From contig NC_029541.1 in NCBI RefSeq assembly GCF_001577835.2, positions 2,847,141 through 2,911,140 on the forward strand: DNA of 64,000 nt, given 5' to 3'. The notes below the pieces were generated by a model. That model searched no databases and had not been told where the DNA came from. It saw only the letters and a list, made by a program, of their open reading frames with translations. This DNA is from Coturnix japonica. Its lineage: Eukaryota > Chordata > Aves > Galliformes > Phasianidae. Shown in pieces: positions 42,306 through 54,900 of this stretch. A program made the position numbers and the translations under genes. Each line of letters starts with the position of its first letter. Position 1 is the stretch's first letter.

Positions 42306-45300
42306 ATGGTGCTCACCTTCACCCTCAGCATCCTGGGCTGCTCCGCTCTGCTCCTGCCTGCTGTGAGTGGGCAACAAGGTAAGGCAGAACCCAAAACCAT
42401 CTTCCACACCCTTCATCTGCCTCCTCTCCTTGCTCCTCTGGCTTTCCCCAGCGCATAGAAGGCCAAAACTTTGTTCCTGTTCACTATGTGAGGCAGAGGT
42501 GGGCTGAAGCTGGGTGGTGCTAGAGTAAAAGCTGTACACCAGCACCTTCCCTTGGCACTTGGCTGCGAGCGCTTGGGCCCTGCAGGTTCATTCTGGATGG
42601 GATCTTGGAGCTGAGCACCTGCAGGAATGTTTCATGGGGCAGCACCAGGAGATGGGGCACGGAGTGTTTCATAACTGCTTCTTGGAATAAGGGGCTTGAC
42701 CTGCCTGTCTGGGCTGCCAAAGTAAAGCAGGGCACAAATGAAGTATTACTTGAGAAGCCTGTTGCAATAATAGTTTGTGTTTGGGATTTGTCAAGTTGAA
42801 ACTTGTTGTGATAAACAGAAGTGAATTGAGATGAGGCTGAGCAAACAGGCTGAGCTCTGCTCTTTGTCTGACAGCCTGAGGTTCCTGGGAAGCACAGCCC
42901 AAACCCAGGGGAGCTGGGCTTGTCTTTGCCATCAGAGCTGCTCCCCTATTGAATTGGGTTTGCAAGCAGCGTGGGCAGCACTGACACAGCACTGCAGATC
43001 TGAGGGCTGTGCAATTCAACTCTGCTGTTGTTTCCCTCTCCAGTCAGGCAGCGCCGATGCCCAGTGCCACACATTGAGAATGGGAGGAGAGCTCCTTCTC
43101 GCTACATCTTTCGGCCTGGGGACAGAGTAAGATTCACCTGCAACACAGGCTACACCTTGCAAGGCTCCCCCACGAGTGTCTGCCAATCTGACTTCAGCTG
43201 GAGCCCACCTTTGCCAGCATGCAAAAAGGGCAAGTGTCCTGTGTGTGTGAGTGGGGCTGCTGTGGGTTAGAGCTCCCTCCGTGTCCTCTCATATTGCTGA
43301 GAAAGCAAAGCCAGGATGTCCCCGCAGCTCTTCCCAAAGTGGGAGGGAGGAAAATAGCTCTGGGTTGGGGAATAGGGCTGGAAGCAGCCAGGGCTCCCAG
43401 GGGATGGGCAGAAGCTCATGCTGGTGCTGTACAACCAAAGGCTGCAGCCATGGGGGATGGCACCATCTGCCTCCCCAGGGGGATTTCTGGACTTCTGCTT
43501 ATGGCCACACATGGGATGTTTCCATCTTCCTCTCAGAATGGGAAACAATCACAGTTTCCCACTTATGCTGCTTCCATGCTCACATGTGTGCTCTGCCTGA
43601 TCCATGATGTGCTGCTTCTCTATTGACAGAGAGGGAGGAGTGCCCCTGTTATGAGTGATTTCCTCCGGATGCAATATGATTGTAATCTCAGTGCTGCTCT
43701 AATTTAACAAAGCACAGACCAACAGCACTCAGGCAATCACCCCAACCATCAATCCTGTGTACAAAATAGTGACTCCCAGTGCAATTTCATCTCCCCCTGC
43801 AGAGGTGATGTGTCTGCAGCCCCCGAATATCGCCAATGGGCTGCACAGTGGCCAATCCATGGATAAATTTCCCCCGGGAGCAATTGTGTCCTACAGCTGC
43901 AAGGATGGCTTCGAGCTGCTGGGCAACGTCTCCATCAACTGCTCAGCAGTCGGGCGCTGGAGCCGACCCCTGCCCCGTTGCAAAGGTGGGTTTAAGCAGC
44001 CTTGTGGGCACTGCTGCTCTGTGCATGCAGGATGCAGCCCTACAATGACAGACATGTCTGTGTTCCTACAGCCATCGGCTGCCAGAGTCCCACAGTGCAC
44101 AATGGGAAGGTGCAGGTGCCAAAGGACACCTATGAGGCTGGGGAGATGCTGTGGTTTAACTGCAATCCTGGCTATGCTGCAGAGGGCAGCCATTGGGCTC
44201 AGTGCAAGCCTGGGGGGAGCTGGGACCCACCAGTGCTCAGCTGTGAGCGCAGTGAGTACACTGGGGCACCCTGCAGGGCTGCCACACACCCCCATGTCCA
44301 TCACAGCCACCCATCCTCCACATATTCCTCTCTCATTCCATCTCCCCTTTGCAGTCCAGCCATGCCCCATGCCTCCGAAGATCAGCAATGGAGATCACAA
44401 TGGCCACGGCAAAGCAGAGTTCACCATGGGGATGTATGTGATGTACACTTGCAATCTCGGTTACTACCTGGCTGGGGATGTGGATCGTGTGTTTTGCAAA
44501 GCATCAGGGAAATGGAGCCAGCCCAGCCCACGCTGTGAAGGTACGTGTGTGTACTGTCACCCTGTCTGCAAGCTGTCACCTCACTCTTTGGCCAGCACAA
44601 CATGGCAGTGGCATGATGCAGCACCTGGCCACAGCACTGAGCCCCTTCAGCAAGGGATTCAATTGTCCTGAAATTAAGTAGTCAGTTTTATAACAGGCAA
44701 AGGATGAGCTTATAGCATGAAGCCTCATGGCTTTTCCAATTCCCCTGCAGAAGTGACGTGTCCTCAGCCCCCAAACATCGCCAATGGGCTGCACAGTGGC
44801 CGCTCCTCTGCCAGGTTCCCACATGGCACCACTGTATCCTACAGCTGCAAGGATGGCTTTGAGCTGGTGGGGAACGTCTCCATCAACTGCTCAGCAGTCG
44901 GGCGCTGGAGCCGACCCCTGCCCCGCTGCCAAGGTGGGTGGAAGCAGCTCTGTGGGCACTGCTGCTCTGTGCCTGCAGAATGCAGCCCTACAATGACAGA
45001 CATGTCTGTGTTCCTACAGCCATTGGCTGCCAGAGACCCACAGTGCGCAATGGGAAGGTGCAGGTGCCAAAGGACACCTACGAGGCTGGGGAGACGCTGT
45101 GGTTTGACTGCAACCCTGGCTATGCTGCAGAGGGCAGCCATAGGGCTCAGTGCAAACCTGGGGGGAGCTGGGACCCACCAGTGCTCAGCTGTGAGCAGGG
45201 TGAGTGTGGGCACAGGGGGACCCCACAGGGCTGCTACCCATCCCCATCACAGCCACCCATCCCTCTGCAGGCTCCTCTCTCATCTCCCTGTTTCCCTCCT

Positions 45301-45938
45301 GCAGTCCGGCCCTGCCCCATGCCTCCAAAGATCAGCAATGGAGATCACAACCGGCACGGTGAAGCCTTTTTCACCACGGGAATGTCTGTGACATACACCT
45401 GTGATCCCACCTTCTACCTGGTTGGGAACGCACACGTGGTTTGTAGAGCATCAGGGACCTGGAGCCAGCCCAGCCCACGCTGTGAAGGTGAATCCGTGCT
45501 CACCATGTGCAGACCCCCCCTACCCTCATATTGCCCCCAGGTCCTCAGAGTTAATCCCATGTGAAGTATTGCATGGTGGAAGTCAATTTAAAACCCTTCT
45601 GTTGTCAAATCATGCAGATTTTTGCTGTTGCACTATTAGCAGCACATGGGTTTGGGCTTTTTATTTGTGTATTTTTACACCTTTTGCTCATCACTTCTGC
45701 ACATCTCCCTTTCCAGCAACCATTTGCTTGAAGCCAGACATACAGGATGGGTGGATAGTTGATGATCATGGACTCATCTATGCACCAGGGCAAACAGTGA
45801 CGTTTCAGTGCAAGGAAGGCTACAGTCTGCATGGTAGTGCCCAATCTCTGTGCCAGAAGGATGGTGGATGGGACCCCCCAGTGCCCCTATGTGATCTACT
45901 CCATGGCCCTATGCTGCCCAGTAGGGCTGAGCACTCAG
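42306..45938 (+). other. Gene F exons 1-9: signal peptide and CCP1-8
   Basis: Exons: 42306-42378 (signal), 43044-43229 (CCP1, RRCPVPHIENG), 43803-43985, 44072-44251, 44355-44540 (CCP2-4: CLQPPNIANG, GCQSPTVHNG, PCPMPPKISNG), 44751-44933, 45020-45199, 45305-45487 (CCP5-7, a recent copy of CCP2-4) and 45717-45938 (CCP8, ICLKPDIQDG). Exon 2 appears to use a GC donor (AGG|GCAAGT). Exon 9 runs 15 codons past its last Cys (LLHGPMLPSRAEHS...) to the donor at 45939, because no donor follows the usual TGTGATC. Confidence 0.85.
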
Positions 45939-48900
45939 GTAACGATGCTGGAGCTGCCTGGGGTGGGTGGCTGCTTGCTGTCCCCTAACCCAGCTGTTAA
46001 ATAACATGTTAAATCCTGTAAGAAAGCAGAAGATTCAAGTATCCGCTGGGAACGGGAGCCTGAAATCTGGAATCCTTTGGGGAAAAAAAAGATGGATTCT
46101 ATGGTTCTATGTCGTGTTTGCTTAGCAGTGTCTATATCAAATCAAATAACCAAATGTTCAAGGCAAAACAAACATCTTTCCTGGTAACATTGTCCTCTCT
46201 GTGCTTTCACCCATTGCTCCTGACCTGCCTAACTCTGCCTGTTTTCTCTTGGTAGGTGGCTGTGGGCTTCCCACCAGGCTGAACTTTGCTGAGCTCAATG
46301 AGGAGCACAGAAATGAGATTGATTTCTCTGTTGGGAAGACTGTAGGATACACTTGTCGGCCCGGATTTGTTAAGCACCCAGGAATGTCACCCACTATTAC
46401 TTGCCTGCAGAGCGGAGTGTGGTCAGAAGCACTCGAGTTCTGTAAAAGTGAATAGCTCCTTGATTTGGTGTTGTTGTCACAGAAGGAATTAGGTGCTGGG
46501 TTCTGTCCATGCTGCAAAAACCTCAGTGTGATTCTGGTGTCCAAGTCATATGTGACTAGTAAAGCCATGTAACCTTATGTTATTTGAAACCCATTTGGGG
46601 AACAATTGGAAATGTGGGTGGGTGATTGGAATAGCTGTTGTATTTACTGGGCTGTGCTATAGGGAGAAGCCTACAGGGAGATTCTTTGTCCTCCAGGGAG
46701 ACAATGCAGTCACCCCGGGGAACCTGAGAACGGCCGGATTACGGTCCTGGCAGATCTCTTCTTTGGGTCAACAGTGGTCTACAGCTGTGAGGAAGGGTAA
46801 GTCCAGAGTTCAGATCCGCTCCTTAAAAGGTCAAGATGCGTCAGGTAAATGTCCCTCTTTTCCTCCTTTTCATGCATTCATTCTCAATGCACTGATCTTA
46901 TAAAGAAGCCCAGGTATAGAGCTCTGTACCCATATGAGCACATAGGGTTTTCCCAAGTGAAAATGGCCCGAAAGTGCTGAGCTTGTAGGGGAATTTCTCC
47001 CACAGTGCCAAGGTTCCAAGTTCCAGCAGTGCTGAACCCACTGCAGGGGCTGATAGGTCAAACCAAATTGATTGGAGTGAACGTGAGCCCTTCTACCTCC
47101 AGGCACAGGCTGATCGGGCAGCCCAGCCGGAGATGTGAGATCTCAGGGAACCGTGTTGCATGGACCGGTGACATTCCCACCTGCCAACGTGAGTAACTCC
47201 CAGCTCAAGGATGGTTCTTTCCCTTCTTGAATAGTAGAAAGGATAAAGCACATAGAAGCTTCCTCCGTAAGAGGAATTGCAGTTGTTCCACCTGTAGACC
47301 CCACAGTCTGTGGGGTTTTGAGTACTTCGGTGATGTAATTGGATGCAGAAGGTTCATTGTGCCCCATTGCAGGTATCCCTTGTGAGCCCCCCCCGAGCAT
47401 CCCCCATGGGAAGCACACAGGGCGGCTGCTGGATGAGTTCCACTATGGCATCTCGGTCACCTACAGCTGCGAGCCCGGCTACCCACTGCATGGGGATGCC
47501 TCCATCTTCTGCACCACCCAGGATGGGAAAAACGGGGTGTGGAGTGGGCCCCCCCCAGTGTGTGGAGGTAGGGATTGGGGGGAGCAGGTGGGAGCGCAGC
47601 CGAACTGCTCTGTGCTTGGAAAGGCAAGGAGATCTCAGGATGGTTGCATGTGTTGCCTGGGTGCCTGCTGAGGCAGGGCTTGCTGCTTTGGGGTTGCATA
47701 GGGGTGGGATTTGCTGCTTCTGGGGCAGGTGCAGACAGAATGCTGTATGCTCCCTGCCTCACTTTCCAGCTGGGATCTCCCCTACACTGTTCAATAAGAA
47801 AACTACTTTCAGGCTTGCATTTGAAGGTGATCACAGATGCAAGTGCTTTACAGCAGTGCCCACTCTGAGGACTGTGTTTCCCTTCCAGAAGCTGGATGCT
47901 CTGCCCCGCAGATCCAGAATGGGAGGATAGTGTCAGCTCCTCGGAGCACCTACACACACAACGACACTGTCACCTTCGAGTGCGAGCCAGGCTACATCAT
48001 CCATGGCCCCAGAGTAGTGCAGTGCCAACAGAACAACACCTGGCAGCCCCCGGTGCCCATCTGCGAGCAGGGCAAGTGGCCGGACAGCACTTCAGGTGCA
48101 ACCCTGCCTCAGTGTCCCACAGCCCTTTGATAAGGTGTTGGTTTGTGTCCCCAATAGCTGGATGCAGGACACCCCCAAGGTTGGAGTTTGCTGAGCTGAA
48201 GGAACCCTATAGGAACCAGACTGCCTTCCCTGTGGGTGCAACTGTGGAGTACAGGTGCCAGCCTGGCTATGCCTGGCACGTGGGGATGTCACCAACCATC
48301 ACGTGCCTTGGGAATCAGAGCTGGTCTGTGGCTCTGGAGTTCTGCAAAAGTGAGTCCTGTATATGCTGTTGGGAAGTTCATACTTGTGGTTTTGTGGGTT
48401 TATTACTTAGGGATGGCATGCTGTCTGTCCGAGCATCCCTGGGGGATGTGATGCACTTTGCAGTGCTAACAGCAGCTGTGTTCCCTTACAGGGATGCAAT
48501 GTGTGAACCCTGAGGACCCACAGAATGGCAGAGCCATAGTCCTGACCGACCTCCTCCTTGGGTCCAAAGTGAATTACACGTGTAACAAGGGGTGAGTCTG
48601 TAGCCAGCTGAGCCCAGCTGTTAATTGAGAGTAACGCAGAATTTAAGTGGCAAAATGGCTTTACATGGAGAAAGCTCACAAAGTCAGAAGTCTTGGGTGC
48701 TTTAACAAGGCATCTGGAGAAGTCTGGAGTCTCTTCATGTAGTTAAAGTGCTTCTGTGTGATGCAGGTACAAGCTGATCGGGCATTTACAGAGGACATGC
48801 GAGGTGTCTGGCACACGTGTTGCATGGAGCGGGGATGCACCCACCTGCCATCGTAAGTGGGATGGGAGGGGGCCCTTGGAATTGCCTTCCTTGGGGTGTG

Positions 48901-51900
48901 CAGCAGGAAGGGGAGCATCTTTCAAGGCAAAGGTGCCATTGCATAAGATTTGTGTGCGCAAAATATTTCATGTTTCTTTGGGTCATTTTGCTCAGAGAGC
49001 TTAATTGCTGGGATGAGTTTATCCTCATCCATCCCCTCTTGCAAGTGAAGGGTCCCAGACCCCAACACTGCAGCAACGATGCTAAAACCTCACATATGCA
49101 TCCCCAGGTATCATCTGTGATCCACCCCCGGACATCCCTCATGGGACACACAGTGGGAGATTGATGGATACCTTCCCCTATGCCACTCCAGTCACCTACA
49201 CGTGTGAGCCAGGCCGTGTTTTGGTTGGGACAGCCTCCATCTTCTGTACCACGGAGGATGGGGAGAGCGGTGCCTGGAGTGGGCCACCGCCGAGCTGTGG
49301 AGGTAAGTGATGTCTTCCTCCTTTGGTTTCTGCAGGTTGAGTTATTTTCTTTTCCATATTTAATAGTACTCTCCCTTCCTTCTGCAGAGGTGCAGTGTCC
49401 TCCCCCTCCAAGCATTGCCAATGGGAAGCACAACAGCCAGCCCTCGGACACGTTCCTTCCCGGTGCAGCTGTTCAGTACACCTGTAAGGATGGCTATTTG
49501 CTCACTGGGAATGCATCCATCACCTGCACTGCTGCAGGAACATGGAGCCGGCCCCGGCCGCGTTGTGAAGGTATGTATGTGTTGCCTGTTTGGCACCTGG
49601 ATCATCTCTTTCCTCTTGGTTCTGGGTTTAATCACTACCCACCAAACCCCCACAGAGGAACAGCCAAGGGGTCCCAATATGGAGAGCCTCTCGATCACAA
49701 CTGGATAATGAGACTTCAGATTATGGGGGGCAAGAATAGGAATCAATACTGTTGACACACCCATGGTGGTGATGGCCAGGCTTGATTGCAGTTACTACCC
49801 TGGCTGGGCTTTGTGTTCCTCATAATCTTCAATTCCAGCAATAGGCTGCAAAAGACCCGATATTGAGAATGGAAGAGTGACTGGGCCAGAGTCCATCTAT
49901 ATGCCTGAGGACGTCGCTGTCTTTGAATGTGATTTTGGTTATGCCTTAAAGGGCTCTCAGAAGTCTCAGTGCCAGTTTGAGGGAACCTGGGATCCTCCTG
50001 TCCCCACCTGTGAAAAGAGTAAGTGTGAAGGACACAGTGGGTGGTGAGTGACTCCTGAATCCATCCCAGCAGGTGCAATGACCTCACTTTGGAGGTAAAG
50101 AAACCCTAAGGGTGCCCTTAGGTGGTAAGACAGAAATGAAGGCAGATGGGTGTGGGCAGGGTGGAATCATACCCAAACTTTGGCACTTTTAAATACTTGG
50201 GAAGAGCTAATGGGAAAGAAAGAAATAGCAGTGCTGCCTCATTACACCGGGTATAGACCTGCGGTGTAGACCTTCACTAAGTTCATTTTTAACCCTTCCT
50301 GTAGTGCTGAGGTGTCCTTCCCCTCCAAATATCACACACGGTCAGTACAGCAGAGAGGATGTGAAAGTGTTTGTCCCTGGAACCTCTGTGAGGTACAGCT
50401 GTGACCCGGGGTATGTCCTCACTGGGAAAACAACAGTGACTTGTTTGACATCTGGAGTGTGGAGCATCCCTTACCCGCGGTGCGAAGGTGAGTAGAAGGG
50501 CTCTGGGCCATGGGCTGCATTCACAGGGGAGCATGGGGGAGAGGGTGGGCAGAGATTTAAAGGCTTCAAGCTTTCATTCCTTTCTGTGTGGATGCTCCCT
50601 GAATTTTGACCTCATAAAAACACATGGGGATGCCTGACTCTGGCAGCCACTTCCCCAGCTCAGGCTTTGCTACTCTTTGCCTCCAGTGGTCACTTGCATG
50701 AGCCCTAGCATTAAGCATGGAGAAGTGGCTAAAGAACAGCAGCAAGCTGTCTACCACCCCGGGACCATCATCACCATCCAGTGCCACCCGGGCTATGTGC
50801 TGCGGGGCAGGCAGGGGTACAAGTGCCACTCTGATGGCCGCTGGGTCCCCTCTGTCCCCAGTTGCGAGCCAGGTGAGTATGAGCTGCTGGCTCTGTGGGA
50901 AGACAGGGGCTGGGCAGCCTTGTCTGGGGACAAGGACACACAGGGATCCTTTGCTCCTGCATCATGCAAAATCACTCCAACTTCATTCTCTCCTCACATC
51001 CTGCTAGCGCTGCCTTGCCCTCCACCACCCACCCTTGCCCATGGCATACACGATGCTGAGCTTGGGGCCAACTTCACCAGTGGAATGTCTGTGAACTATA
51101 GCTGTCAGACCGGCTTCTCCCTGATTGGGGACCCCTCTGTCCAGTGCATGGAAGGGAACTGGAGCCTCCCGTACCCACACTGTGCAGGTGAGGGCACAGC
51201 ACAGCATGCAGCCCCCCAAGCTACGTCTATTTTGGGGGTGAGCTCATATCTGAGCCTGAAGATTCCAGCACTCTGAGACCAACAGCCAATCCCAAAGGAT
51301 GTGTGGAGGAGCGTGGAGGCATCAAACTGGCTAAATTAAGGGTTTTTTAAAGACCGTATACATTTCATGCATGCATCCTTCCATGCTAAGAGTTATTCAT
51401 GTAGAGAAATGTCAGAACACAGATGTAGAAGAGATGCTACCATCCCCAGGTTTTGTAGTAGAACCTACTAGTGCTATTGCCTTCTCAGCTATATTTAATT
51501 GCCAGCCTGATTTCTCATGTGCTATTTCCTGCAGTTGGATGTGGGACTCCAACAAGGTTACAGTTTGCTGAGCTAAACAAGGAGTATAAGAATTGGACTG
51601 AGTTTCCAGTTGGGACCACAGTGAGATACACCTGCCTGCCAGGATATGCCAGACATTCACAGATACCACCCACTATTAAGTGCCTTGAAAATCAGACGTG
51701 GTCCGAAGCCAAGAGGTTTTGCAGACGTAAGTTTTGCAGATGCTTCTCTGTCATTTAAATCACAGTGTGACAATGGAAGATCTGTTGTTCGGTGGATGTT
51801 TTTGGTTCCCTACCCTGCGGGGTTTGGTCAGACCCTTAGAATTTTAGTGTTAATTTTCCTTTCATGCTGAGTTAAAGCTGAAAAGAACCTCCTGTTCTGT

Positions 51901-54900
51901 CCAGGGAGAAGGTGTGATCATCCAAGAGAACCAGAAAATGGCAGAGTTATTGTTACGACAGATCTCTTCTTCGGATCGACAGTGAATTACACTTGTGATG
52001 AAGGGTGAGTCCTGGTTGAACTGTGCTGCTGTGCCCACTGTGGAGACCGAGGGCCAAGTGAGCTTAGATCCATACCTTGAAAATGGTTAAATTGGCAGTA
52101 TGTGGTGGCAGGCAGGGTGGTAATTGGTGGCTGTGGGAGATGCAATCTCCGAAGACAGTCCCACAGTAACAGGGGTGCTGTTGTTTAACCCCAGGTACAG
52201 GATAGTTGGAGCATCCCAGCGGCACTGTGTGACTTCAGGCTCTGGGACACGAGTGACATGGAGTGGGGACATTCCCATCTGCCAGGGTGAGTGCACATGG
52301 TGGGAGCTGAGCACAGCACAAAGAGGTTCAGAGCAGTTCTATACTTGAGAAGGGTCTTTCAAGGTAAAGAGTTCACCCTCATCCATCCCTTCCTGGAAGC
52401 AAAGGGTCCTGCAGTCCCCAGCACTGCAGCATCAATGATACTAAAACCCTACTTGTGCATCCTCAGGTATTGTTTGTGACCCACCGCCTGACATCCCAAA
52501 TGCAACACACAGTGGGCACTTGATGGATGCCTTTCCCTATGCAGCTGTGGTCACATACACATGTGAGCCTGGCCACGTGCTGGCTGGGACAGCCTCCATC
52601 TTCTGTACCACAGAGGATGGGGAGCACGGTGCCTGGAGTGGACCACCACCACATTGTGGAGGTACAGCTTTGTGGAGTCATAGAATGGCTTGGGTTGGAA
52701 AGGACCTCAAAAATCATCGAGTTCCAACCCCTCTGTTATGAGCAGGGTTGGAATCCTCCATGGAGTCTTTCATTTTTCGTTCCCTGCAGGGCAGCTGTGT
52801 CCTTCCCCACCTGAGATTGACCATGGCCAGCATGATGGCAAAGACGTGGAGTTCATCCCTGGAATGTCTGTAAATTACAGCTGTGACCCTGGCTACTCTC
52901 TTACTGGAAAAGCAGCTCTGTACTGTACTGACAATGGAAGCTGGAGCAGCCCTCAGCCCCGCTGTGAAGGTGAGATGTCCATGCTATCAGTGCCACGAAA
53001 GGGAGGACACCATGGTGTTCCAGCAAGAACCAAGGGCAGAGGGCTGCAGCAGACTTTGTCAGGCACAGAAGAGCAAATGGATCAGGATTTAAATCTCCAG
53101 ACCACCCCTGCATTCCCTGCATAGCTGCCCCTAGAGCCAACAAACTGCTATTGCACAGAGCCTGGCCTGCACTTCAGCTTGCTTCCAGCACACACTGGAT
53201 GCTGTGCTCACTTTGCAAACATCCTTCCTACATGTTATCCCATTTGTGCTCTTTTTCAGTCTTTTCCCCTCTCTTTTTAGTTCTACAATGTCCTACACCT
53301 CCAAATATCGATGGAGGCAATCACAACAGCCAGGATGTGGAAGTTTTCCTTCCTGGGATGGTTGTGAACTACAGCTGTGATCCTGGCTACAGCCTGCTGG
53401 GGGAGGCATCCATCTACTGCACCGAGTCTGGAAACTGGAGCCTGCCCATTCCTCAGTGTGAAGGTGCTGTGGAGCAGCAACTGCTTCCAGGCTGCTTGGG
53501 ATGCTCTGTGCATGCTGACAGACACAATCTCTCTATGTTCTCTCTGTGCAGGTAGCTGTGGTGCTCCTCCAAGACTCAGCTATGCTGAATTGGCCAAGGA
53601 ACACCAGAACGTGACAGCTTTTCCCATTGGGAGCACGGTGCGCTACTCCTGTCGCCCAGGATTCATGAGACACCCCACAGTGCTGCCAGCTCTGACGTGC
53701 CTCAAAAACCACACGTGGTCTGATGTGCGAGCGTTCTGCAAAAGTGAATAGCTCCATCCGTTTGGTGTTGGTTTTGGAAACGCGTCTAAATTGAAACAAA
53801 TGGGTTTCTAAAGCGATTCTTTGGTACAAAAATGGTTCTTACATGGCTTCACTAGTCACATAGTTTGGACAGCTGTTGGTCTGCTATAAGAGTCTTTACT
53901 GGTGTTTGCACATGGACAGATCCTTAAGATGTTTTCTCATAGCACGCTGTAAAACTGCAGGAGAAGAGTTTAAACTTAGCCTTGTCCTTTCCCAGGGCAA
54001 GAATGTAATTATCCAGAAGCACCAGAAAATGGCAGAGTTGTTGTTCTGACAGATCTCCTGTTCAGGTCCATCGTGAACTACACGTGTGAAGAAGGGTGAG
54101 TCCCACAGAGCCTCTGCTGATCTATTTACTGAGCTCATGGTAGGCAATCTAAAGTGAGGGGGCACAGCAGGCTGCTCAGCTCATAAGCCAGTATTGGTAC
54201 TTTTGGCCCAGGAAGAAGGAATCTGGTGCACCGAGGGAATTATCCAGAAGCAAAGGAGTGTTGTGGAAATGGTCTAGTGCAAAGCCCAGGGTGCACACCT
54301 TGGTATCAGCTGCTATTCCTTCTGTATAACTCCAGGTATCGGCTGGTTGGACAGCCCCTGAGGCGCTGTGAGCTTTCTGGAGCAGATATTGCATGGAGTG
54401 GTGAACCTCCCACTTGTCAGAGTAAGTAGGTCGCAACTAAATCTGGTCTGGAATTGTCATATTAAGTGCTGAAAATCAAAAAGCTACTCTTTCCTCACGC
54501 AGGAGATAAGCCAGGTTGAGGGCAGTGCAGTAAGTGGGATTTGTGCTTTTCTTCCCTGCTTGCTGCAGTCCGTAGTCCAGAATCTCTTCCATTTCTGATA
54601 GATAGAAACTCGGTAGATGTATGGCAGGATGCTGACTATAAAAGGGATTTATTTGCTGGAAATATAAAGGATGATAGAAAATGAAGGTAAATTTGTGCAT
54701 TGTGTGTGCTCAACCAAACGTGTATTTTCAACTCTTAATGCTACATCTAGCTGCTATTATCATCCTGCTGCTACAATGAGTCCAGGTAGGTGTATTATGG
54801 GAGGCAAGATCTAATGAACCCTAAATGCTCCTCGAACCCAGACCTGTTTATTGAGGGAAGAGGAGTAATAACCCATTTTACTCCTTTCTTGCTTTATCAT

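Noticed and set aside
43186-43245. GT donor near 43239 (GTGAGT) for gene F exon 2.
   Set aside because: It leaves a T that joins AG of exon 3 to make a stop codon; the GC donor at 43230 keeps the frame open.
46091-46115. ATTCTATGGTTCTATG resembles the CR1 3' terminal repeats.
   Set aside because: Only about 17 bp, with no CR1 body beside it; too short to call.
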